From the NCBI GenBank assembly GCA_018396915.1, contig JAGTRD010000016.1, positions 457 to 39,750 of the forward strand: DNA of 39,294 bases, read 5' to 3'. The position numbers and the translations under genes were made by a program. Below, piece by piece: positions 16,387 through 24,041 of the stretch (positions within the stretch are counted from its first letter, which is position 1; every line of letters starts with the position of its first letter). The notes below the pieces were generated by a model. The model saw only the letters and a list, made by a program, of their open reading frames with translations. It was not told where the DNA came from and ran no database searches. The stretch is from Candidatus Bathyarchaeota archaeon (GTDB taxonomy: Archaea; Thermoproteota; Bathyarchaeia; 40CM-2-53-6; RBG-13-38-9).

Positions 16387-17297
16387 GGCCAGATCAGGCT
16401 CCTCACGAAATCTATGAGTGCTAGTGGAAGGATCCATTTGAAGAAGAACCTGAATCCTTGATCTATCCTGTAACGTGGATGGATTATGTCGAGGACCGAT
16501 AGGAAAAGCACTACTCCTAAACATTTCGCTAGAAACTCAATAGGATTCGCGGCTCCACCGAAGAACATGTTCACAGTGAATGCTGGTATGACAAACCATT
16601 TCAGGCCGTTGGCAACCTCGAATAGTCCTAGCAACAGTCCTGAATACTCGGTTAAGGGGCCGCCTATGATCTCGGTGTCTGCCTCTGGAGCGTCGAACGG
16701 ACGCCGCCCCATCTTCGGTAGGAGGCACATAAGGAAAGCTAAAGTCGCCAATGGATACTTCATGAAGAAAGCGCCGCTCTCAAGTTGGTAACTCACTATT
16801 CTCGAGATGCTGAGGGACCTCAAATGGAAGCCCACAGTCAACGCTGAGAGGACATAGGGCAACTCGTACCCAACCATTATGCTCGCCTCACGGCTTGAAC
16901 CAACAGATCCGTAAGGTGATCCTGAGACGTTGCCGGCGATGATCATGGCGAGGCCTGGAATAGCCAGAAGATACAGTGTTACGATGAGGTCCTCGTCGAA
17001 TCCAAATATTGATTCTGAACCAACCGGCATCATCGCAGCTACCAAGACGAGACTCGTCAGGGAGAAGATCGGGGCAAGAACCATAGCTGCTCCTCTTGAA
17101 GAGTATGGTATAACCGACTCCTTCGAGAAGAGTTTTATGAGGTCCATGAAGTATTGGTACCATGGAGGGCCGATTCTTGCTTGGAGTCTCGCCCGAACCT
17201 TACGGTATAGCCAGTAGAATACTCCGCCTATGGCAAGGGAGAAGGCAAGTCCAGGATATATTAGTAGGCCTACCATCAGGTTGATAACCTCAATCAT
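16383..17297 (-). CDS. Hydrogenase membrane anchor subunit (EchB/HycD/NuoH-like)
   Basis: 304 residues with about eight membrane helices. Family blocks include RKVRARLQARIGPPWYQYF near the N-terminus (the quinone-pocket/NuoH signature region), GSSREASIMVGYELP, and RRPFDAPEADTEI with the conserved acidic residues. In Ech and Mbh this subunit anchors the [NiFe] module in the membrane and is part of the proton path. It overlaps its neighbours by 4 bp on each side. It is the only large integral-membrane subunit seen in the cluster. Confidence 0.92.
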   Translation of the reverse strand: MIEVINLMVGLLIYPGLAFSLAIGGVFYWLYRKVRARLQARIGPPWYQYFMDLIKLFSKESVIPYSSRGAAMVLAPIFSLTSLVLVAAMMPVGSESIFGFDEDLIVTLYLLAIPGLAMIIAGNVSGSPYGSVGSSREASIMVGYELPYVLSALTVGFHLRSLSISRIVSYQLESGAFFMKYPLATLAFLMCLLPKMGRRPFDAPEADTEIIGGPLTEYSGLLLGLFEVANGLKWFVIPAFTVNMFFGGAANPIEFLAKCLGVVLFLSVLDIIHPRYRIDQGFRFFFKWILPLALIDFVRSLIWP

Positions 17298-18448
17298 TTG
17301 ATCCTCCCCCTTCTCAAATCTGAGAAGCTATATGTTTTCTCAATATTCTTTCCAGTATCCAAGACAGTGACCCTGTCAGTGCAGGAGAAGCATGGGTCTA
17401 TGCTCGCCAGTATTATTGGAACATCGGCTATAGTCTCCCCAACAACCATTGGAAGGATCGAGTTATTATTCACAACTGACGGTGTTCTGACCTTAACCCT
17501 CTCTGGGAAGTTTGTTCCGTTCGACCTCAAATAATATACCAGCTCACCCCTGTGGGCCTCAACCCTCCCGAAGGCCTCACCAACCGTTGGTAAAGGTAGA
17601 GATTCAGATGCTACCGGACCTTTCGGTAGCTTGGCAGTAGCTTGTCTTATTATCTTCACCGACTCCGTCAGCTCTTTGAGTCTGACAAGTGTTCTTGAGA
17701 GTACGTCTCCACCTTCTTCAACAGGTACATCGAAATCGATGTTTTGGTAGGCTGCGTAAGGGTCGTCCCTCCTAGTATCTATGTCTACGCCTGAGCCTCT
17801 TGCTGTAGGCCCAACGACGCAGAGCCTCCTAGCCTCGTCCTTAGAAAGCACACCTACACCTTTCACCCTAGCCTCCAAGACCTTGTCTTCAACCAGTATC
17901 TTCCCAATCTTTCCTATGGTCCTCTCCAAAATGTCGAGCTTTGTCTTTATGAGCCTCTGCTTCTCAGGTGTTATGTCTCTTCTTACACCTCCGATGGTGT
18001 TTATCCCAAAGTTCACCCTCTTCCCACAGATCGACTCCAAGATTTCTAAGGCATGTTCCCGCTCCCTCCACATGTACATGTATGCTGTATCGTAGCCTAT
18101 CTCATGCATTCCCACACCGAACCATAATAGGTGGCTCTGGATCCTCTCAGCTTCGAAGACTATTGTCCTGATGTATTTCGCCCTCTCAGGTGGGTCTATA
18201 CCCATCAGGGCCTCAACTGTCTGTGTGTAACATGTGGAGTGGACTGTGTTGCATATTCCACATACCCTCTCAAACAGGAATATGTTGCTGTGGTATGTCT
18301 TCCTCGTAGCCAACTCTTCTATGCCTCTATGCATATATCCAACCTTGAAGTCTCCTCCTACAACCCTCTCGCCATCAACCTCGAGTTTGATGTAGGCAGC
18401 TTCCTTCAGGGCTGGGTGGAATGGACCTATCGGCAGAATCGATGACAT
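17294..18448 (-). CDS. Group-4 [NiFe]-hydrogenase large (catalytic) subunit
   Basis: 384 residues. Both pairs of nickel ligands are intact: C63-G-I-C66 in the L1 motif (ERVCGICNTVH) and C353-F-S-C356 in the L2 motif (DPCFSCTDR). Complex I NuoD homologues lack these, so this should be a true hydrogenase rather than an Fpo/Nuo-type subunit. DPCxSCTDR is the form found in Ech, Mbh and Hyc enzymes. It starts MSSILPIGPFHPAL, a typical HycE/EchE start. It catalyses H+/H2 interconversion. Gene order NuoC-like, HdrB-like, large, NuoH-like, ferredoxin, small is unusual because of the inserted HdrB-like gene. Confidence 0.93.
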   Translation of the reverse strand: MSSILPIGPFHPALKEAAYIKLEVDGERVVGGDFKVGYMHRGIEELATRKTYHSNIFLFERVCGICNTVHSTCYTQTVEALMGIDPPERAKYIRTIVFEAERIQSHLLWFGVGMHEIGYDTAYMYMWREREHALEILESICGKRVNFGINTIGGVRRDITPEKQRLIKTKLDILERTIGKIGKILVEDKVLEARVKGVGVLSKDEARRLCVVGPTARGSGVDIDTRRDDPYAAYQNIDFDVPVEEGGDVLSRTLVRLKELTESVKIIRQATAKLPKGPVASESLPLPTVGEAFGRVEAHRGELVYYLRSNGTNFPERVKVRTPSVVNNNSILPMVVGETIADVPIILASIDPCFSCTDRVTVLDTGKNIEKTYSFSDLRRGRIK

Positions 18449-18455
18449 ATCTAGA

Positions 18456-19343
18456 TCACAGTTTCGATATTATGTTTGCTGTTGGGCCCCTATGCGTCTT
18501 GAGCCCGAACTCGTCGGGGCCGATCCCTATACCTAGGGCGACGAGTTCAATCACATGGATGACTGGGAGGCCTGAGTCGAAGGCTATGTTATATCTCCTC
18601 TTCAATTCGAGTTGTCCGAACTCAAACTGGATGTTGCATGCTGGACATGCGACTACGACACAGTCTGCACCGGCCTCCCACATCCTCTGCAACTTTCTAG
18701 CCAGCATCATCTTGAGTGAGAACTCCTCCTCTACAACCCTGTGTGGGTATCCGCAGCAGAACCTCTTGATCCCATACTCAACCTCCTTCGCGCCAGTAGC
18801 CTCAACTATCTCCTCAAGCATCCTGGGCTTCTCTCTAGTAGCCTCTCTGCTGTCTGCCCTGTAAAGGTGGCAGCCTGGATGGATGGCGACGCTCAGTCGA
18901 CTCAGCCTGTTTCCACTCAGCCTCCTTATCTCGTCTACACCTATATCTCGGCCCAGAACCTCAACTATGTGGTTCAGACCTATTTTTGAAGGAAGTGTTC
19001 TGCCGATCCTGGAGAGGGCCTTCTCAACTCTGGACCTCAACATCTCATCTGTTCTGAGACTCTCCTTCGCCTCGAAGAGGGTCTCGTAGCATCCGTTACA
19101 AACCGTAACCAGGTCCTTACCCATATCCTCCGCTATCGAGAGGTTTCTAGCAGCCATTGTGAGCCACATCTCACGTTGCAGCCTCTCCGTAACTACTGGG
19201 TCTGGACAGCATGAGGCTCCCTCCATATCCTCTATGCCTATTCCAAACCTCTCCATGACCATTCTGCAAGCTGCCTCGACACTGGGCTGCCTCGCGGGCA
19301 CCCAGCAACCCCAGAACATAGCATACTCTTTCCCGTAGCCCAA
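18456..19343 (-). CDS. HdrB-like CCG-domain protein embedded in a hydrogenase operon
   Basis: 295 residues with two complete CCG-type cysteine sets: C13, C45-C46, C82 and C85, then C158, C196-C197, C233 and C236. These are the ligands that hold the two non-cubane [4Fe-4S] clusters in heterodisulfide reductase subunit B, where CoM-S-S-CoB or analogous disulfides are reduced. It starts at TTG 19343, giving the typical N-terminus (AMFWGCW). It lies 7 bp upstream of the [NiFe] large subunit and 3 bp after the NuoC-like gene, so it should be part of the complex. No HdrA or separate HdrC gene is in the window. Confidence 0.9.
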   Translation of the reverse strand: MGYGKEYAMFWGCWVPARQPSVEAACRMVMERFGIGIEDMEGASCCPDPVVTERLQREMWLTMAARNLSIAEDMGKDLVTVCNGCYETLFEAKESLRTDEMLRSRVEKALSRIGRTLPSKIGLNHIVEVLGRDIGVDEIRRLSGNRLSRLSVAIHPGCHLYRADSREATREKPRMLEEIVEATGAKEVEYGIKRFCCGYPHRVVEEEFSLKMMLARKLQRMWEAGADCVVVACPACNIQFEFGQLELKRRYNIAFDSGLPVIHVIELVALGIGIGPDEFGLKTHRGPTANIISKL

Positions 19344-19346
19344 GGC

Positions 19347-20009
19347 TCAGTACCTCAGCTTCATCTTCTGGAGGTCGTATCCGACCCTCTTGTCGAATCC
19401 AACTTCTCTAGCGATCTCATGTATCTCCTTCAGAGCTTCAGGCCTATTCATGGTTGTTTTAACCTCAGGGAGCTTCAGACTCTGCCTGTGACTCTTGACG
19501 GTGGCGGGCATTGTGAAGACCTGGCCTTGCTGCATGAGGGTCTCAACTGTCGGCTTCTGATACTCTGCAACTATCCCAGATGCAGGCTTCCTCAGGGGGG
19601 TCTTCACCCCACTCCATTCATGTGGTACTATTAACGGTCTGGGGTCTGGTAAACCTTGAAATTTTATGTTGAAGAGGTCGTGTATCTCCCTCTCAGCCGA
19701 GGTTGCTCCTGGAATTATGCTTGAGACTGATGGGACTTCAGATATCTCCTTTGGAGTAGAGGTTTTGACGTTGAATATTAGGCCTCCTAGACTCATATGG
19801 TAGATGAGTTCGAAGTCCAACCCTAAGTCGACGGCTGTTATGGTGCATAGTCTTGCGTTGAAACGTTCCACAAGCAGCCTCACCGTCTGGATCAGGTAAT
19901 CCCTATCGACTGTAACTGTCGGTCTGTTCGGCTTCATCCTAGACTCAGAAATGAAGCCTACACCGATCTCTTCCATCAACGCCTTAACAATCTCTTTATC
20001 CAGACTCAA
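19347..20009 (-). CDS. NuoC/EchD-like (30-kDa) hydrogenase subunit
   Basis: 220 residues. The core signature SAEREIHDLFNIKFQGLPDP matches the complex-I 30-kDa family, followed by the Leu-Ile-Val-Pro-His-Glu-Trp element. The C-terminal ~70 residues (from ATVKSHRQSLKLPEV) lie outside the family core and end with a basic tail. It starts at TTG 20009. It structurally links the large and small subunits. It follows a 23-codon open frame and a hairpin, described separately. Confidence 0.85.
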   Translation of the reverse strand: MSLDKEIVKALMEEIGVGFISESRMKPNRPTVTVDRDYLIQTVRLLVERFNARLCTITAVDLGLDFELIYHMSLGGLIFNVKTSTPKEISEVPSVSSIIPGATSAEREIHDLFNIKFQGLPDPRPLIVPHEWSGVKTPLRKPASGIVAEYQKPTVETLMQQGQVFTMPATVKSHRQSLKLPEVKTTMNRPEALKEIHEIAREVGFDKRVGYDLQKMKLRY

Positions 20010-20013
20010 CTAC

Positions 20014-20085
20014 TCAACCCTCATGTAGAAGCCTATTCAAGCCGAGTCTCAAGTATGATTTCATATCGCGACCCCTCAACTTCAT
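20014..20085 (-). CDS. Possible 23-aa micropeptide upstream of the NuoC-like gene
   Basis: The minus strand from ATG 20085 reads a short basic, amphipathic peptide (MKLRGRDMKSYLRLGLNRLL then HEG) and stops at 20014, five bases before the NuoC-like TTG start. The DMKSYLRLGLNRLL part resembles the leading helix of ferredoxin-type complex subunits. It might be a translational leader, a remnant or chance. It sits directly after a strong hairpin. Confidence 0.3.
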   Translation of the reverse strand: MKLRGRDMKSYLRLGLNRLLHEG

Positions 20086-20107
20086 AATTGCCCTTTGATA
20101 GGCAATT
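20086..20107 (-). other. 7-bp hairpin between the polyferredoxin and NuoC-like genes
   Basis: AATTGCC (20086-20092) and GGCAATT (20101-20107) are exact inverted repeats with an 8-nt loop. It lies immediately before ATG 20085 of the short open frame and 12 bp after the polyferredoxin stop. It could mark mRNA processing or attenuation inside the operon. Confidence 0.4.
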
Positions 20108-20118
20108 CATGTTCAGAT

Positions 20119-20592
20119 TCATCCCCTCTTACCGTAGATATCCTCCAGCAGCCTCTCCGCCTCCTTTCTCGTCACATAACTTATAGCCATTGGTGAACAG
20201 TACTTTACACATTCGGGGTCTCCGTCGCATAGGTTGCATTTCATCGAGACCTTCATTTCAGGATAGAACTTTGGAATTCTTGCTGGGCAGACCATGTTGC
20301 ATGTCTGGCAGCCGATACATTCCATAATGTTTATGCGTACTATGCCTGTCTCCTCATCCTTATGTATCGCCTTGACGGGGCATGAGGCGGCGCATAGGGG
20401 CTCCTCACAGTGCTGGCAGTATTGACATTCGATCTCTCCCCTATCGAACTCTATAACATGTCTTATATGGGTCTTCTCGTAACTGTATATGTTGTTGAAG
20501 TTCTTGAATGAGCATGCCAACTCGCAGAGCCTGCAACCGGTGCAGACACGCCTGTCGAAGACCAGGATCTTCTGTTCAGCAACCTCGACCAA
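20119..20592 (-). CDS. Four-cluster polyferredoxin (HycB/CooF/DmsB-like)
   Basis: 157 residues with 16 clustered cysteines in four [4Fe-4S] motifs: CTGCRLCELAC, then CQYCQHCEEPLCAASCP, then CIGCQTCNMVCP, then CNLCDGDPECVKYC. This is the layout of HycB/CooF/DmsB electron-transfer subunits, where cluster I pairs with cluster IV and II with III. It starts at TTG 20592. It is the first gene of the hydrogenase locus on this strand, about 110 bp before the NuoC-like gene. It likely passes electrons to or from the complex; the redox partner (for example a formate or aldehyde oxidoreductase) is not in the window. Confidence 0.88.
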   Translation of the reverse strand: MVEVAEQKILVFDRRVCTGCRLCELACSFKNFNNIYSYEKTHIRHVIEFDRGEIECQYCQHCEEPLCAASCPVKAIHKDEETGIVRINIMECIGCQTCNMVCPARIPKFYPEMKVSMKCNLCDGDPECVKYCSPMAISYVTRKEAERLLEDIYGKRG

Positions 20593-20697
20593 TAGGCCTT
20601 TACTCCAGTCTCAATCTCTACGATTCTCAGCCTAAACTTATTTCTTACCCATCACAACGTACATGGTTATAAGCTTAATGATAGCCCAGATCGAATT

Positions 20698-21144
20698 CTA
20701 TCTGGATTTAGGTGATGGTGTCAGAAGCTCAGCGATTCTCGGAGGTAACTTACATGACTTTCTAGTCTCCTTATCGATGCAGACGGAGGTGCTTGAACCT
20801 ACGGCGAGGACCTCCCTATCTGAGACCCTTCTGACGGTGAAGCTGAACTTTATAGTCTTATCCCTAACTTCCGTAACCTCTGTCTTGAGGGAGACTTGAT
20901 CATCGAATCTTATAGGTGCCTGAAATCTGGCGTAGACCTCGCCGACAACCAAGGAGACACCTTGAGGTTTACCGTCGACCGTGAGTCGACCGTCATCTAG
21001 AAGAGTTATGCCCCTTGACCTCAATAATTCAATTCTGCCGACGCTGAACCATTCGATAACTCTGGGGTTGAATACGAACCCTGTGAAGTCCGTGTCTCCA
21101 GCATGAACCCTGAGCCTCAGAGTCTTACTAGTATGGGCCACCAT
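20698..21144 (-). CDS. Hotdog-fold acyl-CoA thioesterase (4-hydroxybenzoyl-CoA thioesterase/YbgC type)
   Basis: 148 residues. The signature GDTDFTGFVFNPRVIEWF contains the Asp and following residues of the 4HBT active-site motif, and the central hotdog helix (SVGRIELLRSRG) follows. It would hydrolyse an acyl-CoA thioester in the cytoplasm; the substrate is unknown. It is on the same strand as, but about 105 bp upstream of, the hydrogenase genes and is divergent from iscU across 230 bp. Confidence 0.8.
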   Translation of the reverse strand: MVAHTSKTLRLRVHAGDTDFTGFVFNPRVIEWFSVGRIELLRSRGITLLDDGRLTVDGKPQGVSLVVGEVYARFQAPIRFDDQVSLKTEVTEVRDKTIKFSFTVRRVSDREVLAVGSSTSVCIDKETRKSCKLPPRIAELLTPSPKSR

Positions 21145-21374
21145 TACATCATCCTCCTATTTTACGCTACTTAGGATATTCAAAAAGTTAAAGCTGCAGC
21201 AAAACGATTCTCCAGAAACCTTTCTACACGCGAATTCTGATTTCGAAGCAACCTTTTTCTAATGGGGAGTCGATTTGGAAGACAAAAAGTATTCGGGTGA
21301 GGCCGAGTTCGGAAAGGTAGATTCTGGAGAAGAATCTGCTTGACCAGATATACAGGGAATGTTGGGGATGAGAG

Positions 21375-21755
21375 ATGTATAGTGAGAAGGTCATGGAATA
21401 TTTCAGGAATCCGAGAAACATGGGTGAGATTGAGGATGCTGATGGGGTTGGGACGGTTGGGAATCCTGTATGTGGCGATATGATGACTATCTACATCAAA
21501 GTCAAGGACGATAGGATATCCGATATAAAGTTCAAGACTTTCGGATGCGGCGCAGCCATAGCTACAAGCAGCATGATCACTGAACTTGCGAAGGGGAAGA
21601 CCTTGGAGGAGGGTTTGAAGATAACAAGGTCGGATGTTGCTGATAGTCTAGGTGGCCTACCACCTATCAAGATGCACTGTTCAAATCTGGCAGCAGATGC
21701 CCTCCACGCTGCAATTAAAGACTATCTGAAGAAGAGGGAGCGGGGGGAGAAGTGA
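21375..21755 (+). CDS. Fe-S cluster assembly scaffold IscU/NifU-like
   Basis: 126 residues, one IscU domain. The three cluster-binding cysteines are C33 (GNPVCGD), C58 (FGCGAAIA) and C102 (MHCSNLA), and Asp35 (CGD) is the usual tuning residue. The start MYSEKVMEYFRNPRNMG is classic. It builds [2Fe-2S]/[4Fe-4S] clusters for the many iron-sulfur proteins nearby. A GGATGAGAG site precedes ATG 21375. Its stop overlaps the start of the next small gene (TGATG). Confidence 0.93.
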   Translation: MYSEKVMEYFRNPRNMGEIEDADGVGTVGNPVCGDMMTIYIKVKDDRISDIKFKTFGCGAAIATSSMITELAKGKTLEEGLKITRSDVADSLGGLPPIKMHCSNLAADALHAAIKDYLKKRERGEK

Positions 21756-21889
21756 TGGTTGAGAGATGTAAACTATGTAACTTTCCGATTCAGGACGGGC
21801 CTTGCCAGCTCGCAGCCTACAAGAGAACCATAAACGGAAAAGAATATTGTTTCTGCTGTCTTGTCTGTGCTGAAAGGTTTGAAGGGTGA
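21755..21889 (+). CDS. 44-aa cysteine-rich mini-protein coupled to iscU
   Basis: The ATG overlaps the iscU stop codon (TGATG), which means translational coupling. The 44-residue product has seven cysteines: C5, C8, C17, C32, C34, C35 and C38 (CKLC near the start and YCFCCLVC near the end). The end resembles TRASH-like or treble-clef metal-binding knuckles. It is too short for most gene callers. Position suggests a role in iron-sulfur assembly, such as metal delivery or an adaptor, but no function is known to me. Confidence 0.65.
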   Translation: MVERCKLCNFPIQDGPCQLAAYKRTINGKEYCFCCLVCAERFEG

Positions 21890-21942
21890 TATGAGAATCT
21901 GAGACGCTGGGTCAAGGTCTCTCCATGCTGGTTGGATGATTC

Positions 21943-22587
21943 ATGAAAAGTAGCTTGATCAAGGCGGTTATATTCGATTTCGACGGCACCATAGTTGACA
22001 GTTATGAGGCTCATCTGGAGTCTTTCAGGAGAGCCCTAAGAAAGCTCAGCCTCAAGGTTGATGATGAGGAGATTTATAGAAGATTTGGGAAACCAGCCAA
22101 GGTTATTTTGGCTGAGATCCTGCCTGATAGTGTGCACCATCTTATAGACGATATTGTGAGGGAGAAGAGGAGGGAGTTCATAGAGACTTCGAGTAGGATA
22201 AGGCTATTTGGAGGTGTTGAGGAGACATTGAAATATCTGAGGTCTAAGGGTGTAGGTTTGGGTCTTGCAACTTCAGCTGATAGGCCTAGTGTGATGAGGG
22301 TTCTGGAGAGGTTCAGCCTCCAACATTACTTCGATACGGTGGTGTCATCTGAGGATGTTGTTGAGGCGAAGCCGAACCCAAAAATATTTATTTTGACAGC
22401 TGAGAGGCTCGGTGTCGAACCGGATGATTGCCTCATCGTCGGAGACTCTATATTCGATGTCATAGCCGCTTTGGAGGCTGGGATGAGAATAGTTGTTGTT
22501 GCAAACAATCCGTATCAGGTTGAAGAGGTTAGGGAGAAGGGTGTTGAGGTTCTGGATTCGATGGGCGAGTTGAAGAACATTATTTGA
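21943..22587 (+). CDS. HAD-superfamily phosphatase (phosphoglycolate phosphatase/beta-PGM-like)
   Basis: 214 residues with all four HAD motifs: DFDGTIVDS (motif I, nucleophile and acid Asp), the Thr/Ser of LATSADRP (II), the Lys of EAKPNPKIF (III) and VGDSIFDV (IV). The helical cap between motifs I and II is subclass I, as in phosphoglycolate phosphatase and beta-phosphoglucomutase. Substrate not determinable. It starts about 53 bp after the mini-protein and may share its transcript. Confidence 0.87.
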   Translation: MKSSLIKAVIFDFDGTIVDSYEAHLESFRRALRKLSLKVDDEEIYRRFGKPAKVILAEILPDSVHHLIDDIVREKRREFIETSSRIRLFGGVEETLKYLRSKGVGLGLATSADRPSVMRVLERFSLQHYFDTVVSSEDVVEAKPNPKIFILTAERLGVEPDDCLIVGDSIFDVIAALEAGMRIVVVANNPYQVEEVREKGVEVLDSMGELKNII

Positions 22588-22621
22588 GGGTCAAATTTCC
22601 ATTTCAACATCAATATTTATG

Positions 22622-23413
22622 TTATTTGAGCCTGACCCTCTCAGGCCTCGTATAGACGTTGAATCTTTTTCCTCTGGCGAAGCAGATGAGGGTCAGACCT
22701 GTCTCCTCAGCAATCTCGATGCCTGAATGTGTAGGTGCTGAGACGGATACTGAGAGTGGTATGCCCATCCTAACTGCCTTGGCTACCATCTCGCCGGTCT
22801 GCCTACCTGAGGTTACGAGGATGGACCGGTCGAACCTAACATTCTTAAGGATAGATGAGCCTATCGCCTTGTCTACAGCGTTGTGGCGACCAACATCCTC
22901 GGAGAAAGAAGTCATCACACCATCCTCGAAGATAGCGGCTGAATGTAAACCTCCCGTAACCTTGAATGTTCTAGAGTTCAGATTTAATTCGGAAACCATC
23001 CTAACAATCTCTTCAGCAGATATAGAATATGTGCTTGAGACTTCACTATATCTGAATATTCTATTTACGTAGTCAGCTGTTGATCCACATGCCGATTTGA
23101 TAACCGCCCCCCAACCGGCTTTTTCAATGTCGACTAGATCTGCCTTCGAACCTTCTTTCAACCATAAATGTACGTCATTCCCTTCAACGGTGACCTTCTC
23201 AACGGCCTCTCTATCCTTAAGAATGCCTTCTGAGAAGATGTAGCCAACAGCTAGCTCATGTAACATCGTAGGGGACGCCATCAAGGTGGCTACTCGCATA
23301 TTGTTCAAGCATATTCTTATCGGCGCCTCGACAGCAACCTCCTCCTCAAGAATTGAAGATATGTTTGGGTCTACGGTGACCTTACGAACCTTGAATTTTT
23401 CGGTGACTCGCAA
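22622..23413 (-). CDS. fdhD: FdhD-like formate dehydrogenase accessory sulfurtransferase
   Basis: 263 residues over the full FdhD family. Landmarks are LMASPTMLHELAVGYIFSEG, TGGLHSAAIF, EDVGRHNAVDKAIG, LVTSGRQTGEMV and SAPTHSGIEIAEETGLTL. FdhD moves sulfur from a cysteine desulfurase to the Mo/W-bis-MGD cofactor of formate dehydrogenase. The flexible catalytic loop here reads KSACGSTADY, with one cysteine in place of the CxxC of E. coli. No formate dehydrogenase gene is in the window. A regulator gene lies about 90 bp upstream on the same strand. Confidence 0.9.
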   Translation of the reverse strand: MRVTEKFKVRKVTVDPNISSILEEEVAVEAPIRICLNNMRVATLMASPTMLHELAVGYIFSEGILKDREAVEKVTVEGNDVHLWLKEGSKADLVDIEKAGWGAVIKSACGSTADYVNRIFRYSEVSSTYSISAEEIVRMVSELNLNSRTFKVTGGLHSAAIFEDGVMTSFSEDVGRHNAVDKAIGSSILKNVRFDRSILVTSGRQTGEMVAKAVRMGIPLSVSVSAPTHSGIEIAEETGLTLICFARGKRFNVYTRPERVRLK

Positions 23414-23503
23414 AAAAGGTTTTCAACCCCAATGTATGATTGTGCAGGTTGCTGAGTCGAAGCCTCCACACATATACTCCGAACCTATTTTGATGTGGTT
23501 TTT

Positions 23504-23842
23504 CTAGGCTTTACATAAGTTTTTTATTCCACGCAAGGCTGCGCAGACCCTGCAGAAATTAGGTGTGAATTCTGTTCTTGAGGATTTCTCTTCGGCAAGT
23601 TCCTTCGCAACTTTAACCGCAGCCTCCATCATACCGGGGATGGACCTTAACCTCTCAGAATCTTTGAAACCCCTCTTTGACGCCAGATAGTGGCTTATTG
23701 TGGCTTGGGTTGTTCCAAGCCTTTTAGCAGCCTCTATCTGCGATAGTCTATGCTTCTCAATGAGTTCTTTGGCTACTAGACATCTGAATGCTGGTAGGAG
23801 CTGCTGAACTATCTCTTCGCATGGAGGCCTCAACTGAGACAC
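23504..23842 (-). CDS. HTH transcriptional regulator with C-terminal cysteine cluster
   Basis: 112 residues. A helix-turn-helix spans about residues 24-55 (LIEKHRLSQIEAAKRLGTTQATISHYL). The C-terminal tail carries FCRVCAALRGIKNLC, three cysteines in CxxC-x9-C spacing, and two more cysteines lie at positions 8 and 21. The arrangement suggests a metal- or Fe-S-sensing switch. It is on the same strand as fdhD and upstream of it, so fdhD is a candidate target or operon partner. No named family assigned. Confidence 0.75.
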   Translation of the reverse strand: MSQLRPPCEEIVQQLLPAFRCLVAKELIEKHRLSQIEAAKRLGTTQATISHYLASKRGFKDSERLRSIPGMMEAAVKVAKELAEEKSSRTEFTPNFCRVCAALRGIKNLCKA

Positions 23843-24041
23843 TTCTCATATAACAATGTTATTACTCTATTTAGGTTTTTACCATGCAACTGGTTCGTTT
23901 CAAGATCTAGGTATATACATATGTGAAGTGGAGCTTGAACTGTTGATGAGCGTTTAGGCAACAGGCGATATTCTCAAGATTTTAGACGAATAAAACGTTA
24001 TATGTGTTATAGGTGCGGCCTTAATGAAGGTGTAACCGATT

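Noticed and set aside
17294-18448. Complex I (Nuo/Fpo) NuoD subunit instead of hydrogenase
   Set aside because: Both CxxC nickel-ligand pairs are intact, which respiratory complex subunits lack.
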